The position numbers and the translations under genes were made by a program. Positions 53,447-61,199 of a DNA stretch of 64,000 nucleotides are shown here, in pieces. The stretch is taken from positions 62,001-126,000 of the forward strand of contig NZ_JACRVF010000004.1 of the NCBI RefSeq assembly GCF_014306105.1, in the 5' to 3' direction. Within the stretch, counting starts at the first letter, position 1, and every line of letters begins with the position of its first letter. Source of the DNA: Pontibacter cellulosilyticus. Lineage in GTDB: Bacteria > Bacteroidota > Bacteroidia > Cytophagales > Hymenobacteraceae. Below the pieces are notes generated by a model. That model saw only the letters and a list, made by a program, of their open reading frames with translations. It ran no database searches and was not told where the DNA came from.

Positions 53447-54892
53447 TTATGGTAGCAGTACTGCTCTGAACTGTGTCTCGTCAACCTGAGGCACATTAGA
53501 ACCATACTTTGCGTTGATAGCATTTATGATTTCATTCGCAGCTATTGCATTGCCTCTAGGTGTTAAGTGTACACCGTCCAGCGAGAACAGATTGCCGGTG
53601 ATGAATGAAGGAGAGTAAGCCACCCCGTTCTTAACAAAACCAGTTTTTATGCTGTTAAAGTAGCTGTAAGCATCCCAAAGAGCTAACCCTTTTGCAGCAG
53701 CCTGTGCTTTGATGATATCATTGAACGCAGTAGTTGCATCCTTTATATTTTTCTGCTCTGCAGCATCAAGAACCAAGGCACTTGGAAGCGGATTACCCGC
53801 TGAAAGGCCAAACAACTGCGTTGTGTCAATCTGGTAATTTGCAAGAATACCAGCTAGTGTGGCATTCACTGTTACAGGATCTTGGCTTGAACTTACCTGG
53901 CGTGCAAGCAACCTCCAGTACCTGCCAGTACGCGTACCAAAAAGTGGAGCATATGCAGAGGCTGTAAGCGGAAAGAATACGCCACCTTCGGCAGCATCGA
54001 TCTGAGCCGGAGTGATTACTATTCGTGAGCTACCTGAACCAGTAAGAGCAACTACAGCAGGTATTTTGTTGGCTGCAAGCAACTGCTTCACTGAGTTTCC
54101 TACTGTAGTAAAGAATGGTATCGCTGTAACATCAGGAATGGTAACCAGAACACCTTCTTTACCGCCAGCTGTTAGCGCATTTACCAGTTCAGTATAGTTT
54201 TGGCTAAAAGTATTCACAGGAGTAATTATCTGTGCAGGCGAGTTTAGCATACCACCCGAAAAAGCACCACCTGAAGTAGCATATGACAGCACATCGTTCT
54301 CTGCCATCCATAAGCTAAAGAAAGTATGGTTTGCAGCTTGCGCTTGCGCCTGCACATACTGCAGATAGGTCTGCGTAGCATTGTCTGTCAGTCGCTCAAA
54401 ATACGGGTTACCTTGCGCGCTACTATAACCTCCTGTATTAATGTCAGCTACTCTTATACCTGGTATAGCCAGGTTATTGATGTTACCAGTAAACTTAGTA
54501 TAAAGAGGCGTATTTCTAGATGTAAGCCCTCTGATGGCTAAGTTAGTGGTAACTGGTTGAGTTATAGGTGCCCCCTGAGGAGTAAAACCAACAAGTCTTA
54601 AATACCCGGTTCCGTTTGCCTGCGCCTCTGAGAACAATGGCTGAACAAACTCTCCGCCACCTACTTCTTCAAACTGGTCAGCAAGTATAGCAGGCACTGA
54701 ACTCAGCTGTCCTTCACGGTATAAACCACCATCAGCGTAACCTGCACTTAAAGAGTTGCCTACCGCAAGGTAAGAAGAGAAATCAGCAGTACCTGAAGAC
54801 GGATCTGGTGAGTCGATCTCCGGGTCGCAGCTTGTTAAAAGTACACCGGCCGCTAGAGCCAGTACACTCGATTTATAAAAAAACTTTTTCAT
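53447..54892 (-). CDS. SGNH/GDSL esterase lipoprotein
   Basis: A 481-residue envelope hydrolase with lipobox LTSC (Cys22). Block I of the SGNH fold is AVGNSLSAGYADGG, with the nucleophile Ser47 in a GNSLS version of GDSLS. Block III is seen in WMAENDVLSY and block V in LDGVHLTPRGNAIA (Asp and His near 445-450). This predicts an esterase or lipase acting outside the cytoplasm. It is 15 nt downstream of a FadL-type channel gene, so it may release fatty acids or other acyl products that the channel imports. Confidence 0.88.
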   Translation of the reverse strand: MKKFFYKSSVLALAAGVLLTSCDPEIDSPDPSSGTADFSSYLAVGNSLSAGYADGGLYREGQLSSVPAILADQFEEVGGGEFVQPLFSEAQANGTGYLRLVGFTPQGAPITQPVTTNLAIRGLTSRNTPLYTKFTGNINNLAIPGIRVADINTGGYSSAQGNPYFERLTDNATQTYLQYVQAQAQAANHTFFSLWMAENDVLSYATSGGAFSGGMLNSPAQIITPVNTFSQNYTELVNALTAGGKEGVLVTIPDVTAIPFFTTVGNSVKQLLAANKIPAVVALTGSGSSRIVITPAQIDAAEGGVFFPLTASAYAPLFGTRTGRYWRLLARQVSSSQDPVTVNATLAGILANYQIDTTQLFGLSAGNPLPSALVLDAAEQKNIKDATTAFNDIIKAQAAAKGLALWDAYSYFNSIKTGFVKNGVAYSPSFITGNLFSLDGVHLTPRGNAIAANEIINAINAKYGSNVPQVDETQFRAVLLP

Positions 54893-54907
54893 GACTATTT
54901 CTGGAAA

Positions 54908-56146
54908 TTAAAATTTGTAATTCAGCGCTATACCCGGAATATAAGCAGTAGCTTTATAAGTACCTGCTATACTTCTGGAAGCCTCCGCTGAGTCTGTTCT
55001 CTTTTTCTTGTTGATGTAAAGGAAAGAGGCATCCACGCCAAAGCTTTCAGTAATGGCATATCCAATACCGGCAGAAAGACCACGAGAGTCAGCATCTGGT
55101 GTCTCAGGAGTCAGGTAACCATCCTGTACAGGAGTCTGGTCGTAATAAGCACCGCCACGTAATGCCAGCTTTTCGTTTAGCTGATACTCAGCGCCAATAC
55201 GGTAGATAAAAGCATCTTCGTAGTTTCTGGCACTTTCAGAGAAGTTAGAACCTGCAACTGGTTTGTCAAAGTTAAAACGCAGTGACTCATATTCGCTCCA
55301 GCCTACATGGCTAACATCAGCAGCCAATGTTAATTGGTCGTTTACCTGATATCCAACCCCAAGTGTTAACGTAGCTGGCAAAGGCAACTGGGCAGAAAAC
55401 TGTGCACCATCCGGGAAGCTACCACGTGCAGCAGCAGGTATGTTAGAGAATATCACATCGCCTTCTTCTACCTCCAGATCGATTTTAGAACGGTAATCTA
55501 TACCGATCGAAAGCTTTTCTGTAGCTTGGAAAAATGCACCAACATTCACACCGAAGCCTGTTTTGGCACTGCCGTCCAGTTCTATGCTGCCTTCTGTTCC
55601 ATCCTGGTTCTGAACAGGCACTGCGCGCTGCAAGTTAACGGCACCTGTAGCCACTACAAAGCCTACGCCTAGGCCAAGTTTATCACCTATTTTATAGCTT
55701 ACAGTTGGCTGAAAGAAGATAGCCTGTAAATCAATCTGGTTCAAGGCAAAGCGTCCGCTCCACTGGTCACCCCACTTTACGCCGCTGCCGAAAGGAGTAT
55801 AAATACCCAAACCAACTGTTAGCATATCATCTACTTTGTATGCAGCATATACCTGAAACGGTGTTCCGAAATCATTATCCGCTTCTGCCGACACGCTGGT
55901 AGGCTCTATACCACGGTATGCGATGTGGGAGCTAATGGCACTCGCTCCAATGGTTACTCCATTTTCGCGGATATAACTTAAAGCGCCTGGGTTAAAAAAG
56001 ATACTGGAAGTACCAGTTTGGATACCGGTACCTGTATGGCCCATGCCAATCTGGCGCTGGCTAGCCAGGTTTACCTGATACCCTCCGGCCATGGCTGTGC
56101 CCGAAAGCAGTGCACTTCCCAAAAAGGCTAGTAATTTACTTTTCAT
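54908..56146 (-). CDS. FadL/OmpP1-family outer membrane channel
   Basis: A 412-residue beta-barrel importer of hydrophobic compounds such as long-chain fatty acids. It has a signal peptide (cleavage near AMAGGY, about 21), the N-terminal hatch segment (YQVNLASQRQIGMGHTGTG; SIFFNPGALSYI) and barrel strands ending IPGIALNYKF. This matches the Toluene_X/FadL family. It is first in a two-gene unit with the SGNH esterase. A TATATTTG box lies 36 nt upstream of the start. Confidence 0.9.
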   Translation of the reverse strand: MKSKLLAFLGSALLSGTAMAGGYQVNLASQRQIGMGHTGTGIQTGTSSIFFNPGALSYIRENGVTIGASAISSHIAYRGIEPTSVSAEADNDFGTPFQVYAAYKVDDMLTVGLGIYTPFGSGVKWGDQWSGRFALNQIDLQAIFFQPTVSYKIGDKLGLGVGFVVATGAVNLQRAVPVQNQDGTEGSIELDGSAKTGFGVNVGAFFQATEKLSIGIDYRSKIDLEVEEGDVIFSNIPAAARGSFPDGAQFSAQLPLPATLTLGVGYQVNDQLTLAADVSHVGWSEYESLRFNFDKPVAGSNFSESARNYEDAFIYRIGAEYQLNEKLALRGGAYYDQTPVQDGYLTPETPDADSRGLSAGIGYAITESFGVDASFLYINKKKRTDSAEASRSIAGTYKATAYIPGIALNYKF

Positions 56147-56182
56147 AAAGATTAATGTTGTAGGGTGATAGTACGTCTAAAA

Positions 56183-56190
56183 CAAATATA
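56183..56190 (-). promoter_or_regulatory. -7 element of the FadL-esterase unit
   Basis: The minus strand reads TATATTTG, an exact TAnnTTTG match, 36 nt upstream of the ATG. No TTTG at the -33 position is seen. Confidence 0.4.
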
Positions 56191-56441
56191 TAGAATTTTT
56201 GCACGCTGCAGAACGTGCTTATCTCTTTTTTCAAATATTTTTTAGAATGAGTCGAAAAAAAATGTGGTGCAATCTTACACTAAGCATATACCCATAACAT
56301 AGTTTGCCGCACACTTTTCTTCTTTATAGCACCGCTATTATAACTTGCCAAGAATATGTTTTGCTCTGCAAACTTTTTGCACTGCACTACCACCTAAATG
56401 CTTTGCCATACGTTATCATATCCTCATAAAGAGAGTATCGC

Positions 56442-57335
56442 ATGTACGATGTTTTAATAATAGGAGGAGGCCCTGCCGGGCTTAACGCGGCTATGATTCT
56501 TGGCCGCTCCAGAAGGAAAGTGGCTGTGTTTGACAGCGGAAAACCAAGAAACCGCTGGGCCAAAAACATGAATGGCTTCCTGACCAACGACGGCATAAGC
56601 CCAAAGGAGTTTATAGAGAAAGGTAGAGAAGAGCTGGCAAAGTATGAGGTAGAGTTAATAGACCTTAAAATTGAGGCCGCTACTTATACAAAAGGCGAGT
56701 TTATGCTTACCGACGCAGAAGGCAAAGTATACCGCTCTAAGAAGCTACTGTTGGCAACAGGCTTAAAAGATCATCTACCCCAAGTAGAGGGCATAGAAGA
56801 GTTGTATGGGAAGAGTGTGCACCATTGTCCTTATTGTGACGGCTGGGAAAGCCGTGATAAGGCCATTGCAGTTTATGGCAAAGGCCGTGATGGCATAGGC
56901 CAGGCACTTGCCATGAAGAACTGGAGCAGCGATGTTACATTATATACCGACGGCACTAATGAACTCACAAAAAAAGACCTGGATCTTTTAAAGAGAAATG
57001 AAGTAGCTTATAATACAGAAAAGGTAACAAAACTGATTGGGGAAGACGGACAACTGAAGTATGTAGTCACAAACGGCGGTAAAAAGCATGAGCAAGGAGC
57101 CATGTTCTTCTCGACAGGCACAGAGCAGCAATCTGATTTAGGAAAGCACCTTGGCTGCGAGTTTACAGGGAGCGGCGTAATTAAAACTCATCGGTTGCAG
57201 AAGTCTAATATTCCAGGGTTGTATGTGGCCGGCGATGCTGCCCGCGATATGCAGATGGTAATAGTGGCGGCCGCTGAAGGCGCAAAGGCAGGCGTAGCCA
57301 TTAACATGGAGCTGCAGCAAGAAGAGCGCAAATAG
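56442..57335 (+). CDS. Thioredoxin reductase-like flavoprotein
   Basis: A 297-residue FAD/NAD(P)H oxidoreductase. The FAD site is IIGGGPAGLNAA (6-17), the redox pair is Cys129-Pro-Tyr-Cys132 (CPYCDG) and the C-terminal FAD motif is GLYVAGDAA. The NADPH motif is degenerate (YGKGRDGIGQAL). The pattern RPRNRW-like (KPRNRWAKNMNGFLTNDG) fits the GliT/HlmI-like branch rather than classical TrxB, so a low-molecular-weight dithiol or another partner is possible. No thioredoxin gene is adjacent. Confidence 0.87.
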   Translation: MYDVLIIGGGPAGLNAAMILGRSRRKVAVFDSGKPRNRWAKNMNGFLTNDGISPKEFIEKGREELAKYEVELIDLKIEAATYTKGEFMLTDAEGKVYRSKKLLLATGLKDHLPQVEGIEELYGKSVHHCPYCDGWESRDKAIAVYGKGRDGIGQALAMKNWSSDVTLYTDGTNELTKKDLDLLKRNEVAYNTEKVTKLIGEDGQLKYVVTNGGKKHEQGAMFFSTGTEQQSDLGKHLGCEFTGSGVIKTHRLQKSNIPGLYVAGDAARDMQMVIVAAAEGAKAGVAINMELQQEERK

Positions 57336-57373
57336 TATTTACAATCTCTTTCTGCTCTGTCTGCTATACTTTG

Positions 57374-58237
57374 CTATCCCTTTGCCGGCACTGCACTATT
57401 ATCTACATGAATTAGTGTAGCTGTAGCTGCAACCGGCTGAAACAGGTGTTCCTTTAAACAATACCGGTAACCATTTACCAGCAGGTGCATTTTCAGGTTT
57501 TCTACGGCGATAGGCTCGTTTTCTTCTACTTCGCGTAGGTTAGAGAAGGCGACTTCGCTGGCATCTATAATGGTTACAACCCCAGGGCCGAACACCTCTA
57601 CCTGGTTACCCTTTTTGATGATAATGCCAGTTTCTTCGCTTAGTCCTATGCCAATGTAGTCTGGATCGTGGGCTACGGCATGTGCCAGGCGGCCAAAGCG
57701 GCCACGTTCTGCAAAGTGAGTGTCAATAAATACCTTCTTGATAAAAGAGCAGCCAGTGGTGGTTTTCATCTCTCCTTTTATCAGGGAGTAGTGCCCGTAA
57801 CCGTCGTAAATCATTCTATCAGACATGATAGCGGCGCCGGCGCTTGTACCGGCAACGATAATCTCTTCTTCCCGGTATCTTTTCCGCAATATCCTTAACA
57901 GTTCGCTCCCGTTCAAAAAACTAGCCAGGCGCACCTGATCGCCTCCTGTAAAAAAGATCACGTCCGCCTGCTTTATGCGTTTCAGGTTATCGGGAATGTC
58001 GGCTTCGTGTTCCTCATCTATGCGCATAAAGCGCACATTATGGCACCCCAACTCTTCAAACGCCTCTTTGTAAGCCTGCCCAGATTCTTCTGCTTCAGTT
58101 GCTGCAGTGGCAATTACCTCTATTCTGGAAGTAAGGCTACAGATTTTGGAGTGAATTAATTTTATCAAACCATCATCGTAACCACCGCCTAAGGCTATTA
58201 ACTTTCCTTTTACTTCTTCCATGTGTTGCTTTACCAT
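57374..58237 (-). CDS. Cyanophycinase-like S51 peptidase
   Basis: A 287-residue serine peptidase of the cyanophycinase branch. The nucleophile is Ser132 in VAGTSAGAAIMSD. Other landmarks are IALGGGYDD, DVIFFTGGDQVRL and IGIGLSEETGIII. Cyanophycinase cuts the Asp-Arg storage polymer into dipeptides. No cyanophycin synthetase gene is in the window, so it could act on imported polymer or on other beta-aspartyl peptides. Confidence 0.88.
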   Translation of the reverse strand: MVKQHMEEVKGKLIALGGGYDDGLIKLIHSKICSLTSRIEVIATAATEAEESGQAYKEAFEELGCHNVRFMRIDEEHEADIPDNLKRIKQADVIFFTGGDQVRLASFLNGSELLRILRKRYREEEIIVAGTSAGAAIMSDRMIYDGYGHYSLIKGEMKTTTGCSFIKKVFIDTHFAERGRFGRLAHAVAHDPDYIGIGLSEETGIIIKKGNQVEVFGPGVVTIIDASEVAFSNLREVEENEPIAVENLKMHLLVNGYRYCLKEHLFQPVAATATLIHVDNSAVPAKG

Positions 58238-58332
58238 AAAAACGATTTGTTATACTTTAATTTATAGAGGCAGGTTGGCAGAAGCACCAGGTATAATACA
58301 TCTTATGTTGTAAAGTACAAATGTACAACAAA

Positions 58333-59205
58333 TTAAGGCAACAAATGTGTTTTAGTAACAGGCATATCTTCGTTACGCGCTGGTATTTTTCCGCTTGGCA
58401 GCTTCCAGGGCCTTGGCTCATCAAAGGGCATCAGGAACAGGCGCATCGGTGATTGCTCTGCGGGATTGCGGTAAGACGGAACACCAATCGTGATAGCATC
58501 TTGTGGAATGTTGAGGCGAAGCGTGCTGTGCAACCTGTCCCAGAAAGAGAAAATAACTGAAAAGTTGCTGTTTGTCTCCTGGGCTACAATGGAGTGGTGG
58601 ATGCCGTGCATGCGGGGCGTGACCACAACCTGGCAAAGCCTTCGCTCTACCCAAAAAGGCAGCCGCCAGTTGCTGTGATGAAAAGCAGTACAGCCCTCAA
58701 AAATTACTTCGTAAAAAAGTACGAGAGGAGCCGGAACGCCGATAAAGGCAGCCATAAAGCTACGGTAAGGCACTGAGGCAATGTTCTCGCCTATATGAAA
58801 GCGCCAGGCAGTGCTAAGGTCCAGGTCCATATCCACGTGGTGCACATTATGGAAGCGCCACAGCCAAGGCAGCTTGTGGAGCAAAATATGCCAGAGATAG
58901 TTTGTGTAGTCCAGCAGGGCAAACCCTAAAGTATACTTTACCCACTTTGGCGCGCCCAGCCGTGGCAACAGGCCAAAGTTATGCTTGTTCGCTTTCTGGG
59001 CGGCGCCATACATAGCCGGAAGCAAAGCAAATCGCAGTGCAGGAAGCGCCGCCAAGGCTACACTTCCGTTCTCTAAATAACGTTCTTCGGCTATTCTTAC
59101 GCGCTTACGGAGTTTGTGCCTGTTTTGCAACACAAACAAGGCCACCGCCGCTGCTCCCAGCAGTGGCATGCCTATTTTATTGAACTTCGGAAACAGGAAT
59201 TTCAT
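58333..59205 (-). CDS. Sterol desaturase/fatty acid hydroxylase superfamily protein
   Basis: A 290-residue membrane di-iron oxygenase. The His clusters are HILLH, HNVHH, HHSNW and HGIHHS, set between hydrophobic helices (about 10-28, 45-65, 95-115, 150-180). This family hydroxylates or desaturates fatty acids, sterols, carotenoids or sphingoid lipids; the substrate is unknown. It is a single gene at the edge of the 1.2-kb region lacking long ORFs. Confidence 0.88.
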   Translation of the reverse strand: MKFLFPKFNKIGMPLLGAAAVALFVLQNRHKLRKRVRIAEERYLENGSVALAALPALRFALLPAMYGAAQKANKHNFGLLPRLGAPKWVKYTLGFALLDYTNYLWHILLHKLPWLWRFHNVHHVDMDLDLSTAWRFHIGENIASVPYRSFMAAFIGVPAPLVLFYEVIFEGCTAFHHSNWRLPFWVERRLCQVVVTPRMHGIHHSIVAQETNSNFSVIFSFWDRLHSTLRLNIPQDAITIGVPSYRNPAEQSPMRLFLMPFDEPRPWKLPSGKIPARNEDMPVTKTHLLP

Positions 59206-59523
59206 GTACTGTTGCTACCTCTCCTGAGGCATATTGGTTACATTTAGCTAGCACCCTCTGCACCAGCCTATTATATGTTTTATAAAACTGTTCGGTTGCG
59301 GACATTAATATGTTCGCTGCCGGACACAATCTACTTATCCTGAAATTCGTTTTTACTACATAACACACTGATTTATAGTGATTTATAATGTTTGGCACGC
59401 AAAATGTAATTCACTAATCAGAAATGAAAAATAATTTGAGTGGCCCAAGCAACCTTTGTTACCAAGCCACCATCTATTAAATCAGAAAGACATTAAAAAT
59501 CAAAACATTAAAAACTTACTACT
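59206..59523. other. Intergenic region upstream of the small peptide pair
   Basis: These 318 nt have no ORF I can support. They hold a direct repeat GATTTATA (two copies near 59370-59388) and a sigma54-like TGGCACG at 59393. The rest may carry the leader of the first peptide gene. Confidence 0.5.
59393..59408 (+). promoter_or_regulatory. Weak sigma54-like site upstream of the peptide genes
   Basis: TGGCACGCAAAATGTA has an exact -24 half (TGGCACG) and, at the correct 10-nt distance, GT in place of the -12 GC. It lies 115 nt upstream of the first small peptide ATG. Suggestive only. Confidence 0.25.
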
Positions 59524-59688
59524 ATGAAAATTATCATTCTTCTTTTCGTCTTCGTACTTGGTTTCGGTGCTAGTGTTAAAAAACAAGCCGATGATATCAA
59601 AGATCTTAAAACAAGAGCTGAGATCAACGAGTACAAAACTTATCCGAACCTACTGCCTGTGGTAGAAATTGTAGCTGACCGTAGCTAG
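59524..59688 (+). CDS. Small secreted peptide 1 (54 residues)
   Basis: The product begins MKIIILLFVFVLGFGASVKK, a short hydrophobic signal or membrane segment, followed by a charged part (KQADDIKDLKTRAEINEYKT) and YPNLLPVVEIVADRS. No family recognised. The next ORF, 50 nt downstream, starts with the same MKIIILL and has the same layout. Two such genes in tandem are unlikely by chance. No alternative reading of this stretch was found. A secreted peptide or small inner-membrane protein is the simplest call. Confidence 0.6.
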   Translation: MKIIILLFVFVLGFGASVKKQADDIKDLKTRAEINEYKTYPNLLPVVEIVADRS

Positions 59689-59738
59689 TCTTAACACAGC
59701 AACTACAGACAGCACACGCTTAAGCCATCGCAACAACT

Positions 59739-59894
59739 ATGAAAATCATTATTCTTCTTTGCTTCATTGTCGGCGTCTTTTGTTTCGCAGCCAAAGATGC
59801 TCTTGATGCCAGAACTGCACATCTTTCAAAAAGTAAGCAGTTGACAGTAAACACCACAACCCATCACAATGCCCCTGGTATGCAAGTAATTTAA
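59739..59894 (+). CDS. Small secreted peptide 2 (51 residues)
   Basis: The product begins MKIIILLCFIVGVFCFAAKD (hydrophobic segment, two Cys), then DALDARTAHLSKSKQ and a His/Thr-rich end (NTTTHHNAPGMQVI). It has the same MKIIILL start and the same hydrophobic-then-charged layout as peptide 1 but little similarity after that. The 50-nt gap suggests one transcript. Function unknown. Confidence 0.6.
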   Translation: MKIIILLCFIVGVFCFAAKDALDARTAHLSKSKQLTVNTTTHHNAPGMQVI

Positions 59895-60218
59895 ATCTTG
59901 TACTTGTGTACCAGCGGCAACAGCAAAAATAATTTTACTGCCAGTGAAGAGGTAACATGCACAATGTTATAACAGGGCTCCTTTTTGCCAAAAAATAAGG
60001 GCACTAATGTACTTTAAAGCAGACCAATAAAGTTTTTGCTGGCATCCGGCCTGTAGACCTGATGTTATAAAAGGGACTAAAATTGACTTTTATATCTTAT
60101 CTTTAATATATACCTTTACAACACCAAAGCATAGAGGCAAACGCTAAAGTATATACTTTGCAATTGCTATTGCTGAGGTGCTTAGGATAAGTATAAAAGG
60201 CAAACTATATAAGAAACA
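59895..60218. other. Intergenic region between the peptides and the RNA candidate
   Basis: These 324 nt are AT-rich, with overlapping AAGTATA/TATACTT at 60147-60158 and another AAGTATA at 60189. I see no ORF. A near-consensus -7 box (TACCTTTA, near 60112) is present without a well-spaced -33 element. Confidence 0.45.
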
Positions 60219-60418
60219 GGAACAGAGCAGTAAACCCATTAACTAACTAATTGTCTAGCGCAGTTTGTTTCAAAAAGGTTAGTTAAAGTCTGCAGTCCCC
60301 CATCTGCAGGAGTAAGTGAATAGACAAACTTAAACAGAATAAAGTTAGACAGTTACATCTGTCGCTAGATGAGCTCTTTTCCTTAGAAAGCCCGGTCCCC
60401 ACCGGGTTTTCGCTTTTT
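60219..60418 (+). ncRNA. Probable structured small RNA (6S-like candidate)
   Basis: About 200 nt with nested long-range pairing. Outer helix: 60219-60228 with 60373-60382 (9 of 10). Inner helix: 60254-60263 with 60359-60369 (10 bp, one bulge). A third, 60262-60268 with 60324-60330 (7 bp), shares two bases with the inner helix. A local hairpin CTGCAG sits at 60290-60295/60304-60309. A 9-bp hairpin (60239-60247 with 60278-60286) is mutually exclusive with the inner helix. The 3' end is a 6-bp GC terminator (60391-60406) followed by TTTTCGCTTTTT. There is no downstream plus-strand gene, so this is a stand-alone RNA rather than a leader. Length and the long closing stem recall 6S RNA, but the identity is inference. 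Confidence 0.5.
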
Positions 60419-60438
60419 ATAACCGGCTGGTCGTCTAA

Positions 60439-61014
60439 TTAATTGTCTTTGTTTTTGAAGATGTCGAAGATGCTGCCTTCGCGGCTATCCTGGTTTTTCT
60501 TTTTCTTTCTTTTCCTGGTATCTTCTTCTTTATCGCCAAAAGGCCACCAGCTCTTCTTCTCTTTTTTCTCCTTCACAAGCACATACCTCACCGATACGCC
60601 AGAGGCAAGATCTACCCAGTCAGCGTGGTTAATATGCACGGCAGGTTTTAAGTCGGCAGACAGAAGTATGGGCAAGCCATTAACTTTATACTCTATGCCA
60701 AGTATGGCATCGGCACCAGTAAACACGCCGCTGTCTTTCAGGTTGCCAATATGGGCGCCGGCGCCAACGTAGTAGTTAAATCTTTTGCCCAGCAACGGAA
60801 AGTGCCACTCGTATAAGGCTGTACCGCTGTACTCGTTGGAGCCTACTGTTACGATGCCTTCTATGGTGCCTTTCTCGTGCAGTTTCTGCTGAAGCGATAT
60901 TCCGAACTTGTCGCTTTCGAACCGGGGGCCGAGGGCAGTTCTGTACTTCTGGGCCTGGCTTGCTATACTTACGCCGCACACAAGGCAGCAAATAATCAAT
61001 AACCTTTTCATCAT
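60439..61014 (-). CDS. Outer-membrane-like beta protein with basic tail
   Basis: A 191-residue protein from the ATG at 61014; a GTG 13 codons upstream would bury the signal peptide. The signal peptide ends near IASQAQ. Then come alternating strands (TALGPRFESDKFGISLQQKL; YYVGAGAHIGNLKDSGVFTG; SADLKPAVHIN) as in small outer-membrane barrels. A very basic C-terminal tail (TRKRKKKKNQD) follows, which is odd for a barrel and may lie in the periplasm. No function known. Confidence 0.75.
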   Translation of the reverse strand: MMKRLLIICCLVCGVSIASQAQKYRTALGPRFESDKFGISLQQKLHEKGTIEGIVTVGSNEYSGTALYEWHFPLLGKRFNYYVGAGAHIGNLKDSGVFTGADAILGIEYKVNGLPILLSADLKPAVHINHADWVDLASGVSVRYVLVKEKKEKKSWWPFGDKEEDTRKRKKKKNQDSREGSIFDIFKNKDN

Positions 61015-61199
61015 ATACTTAGGGTGAAACAAAAGCACCGTAGCAAATACCACTCCTTTTTATTTAGGAAATATAAAGATACTGCTGCAACGAGGCGCTT
61101 CAACAGGTTGGCATTTTAATTTGTGGCAAACAAGCTATTTGTTTTTAACCTGAAATTCAGTAGCTTAACCTGTACTTACTGCACTTTAAACTATAAAAC

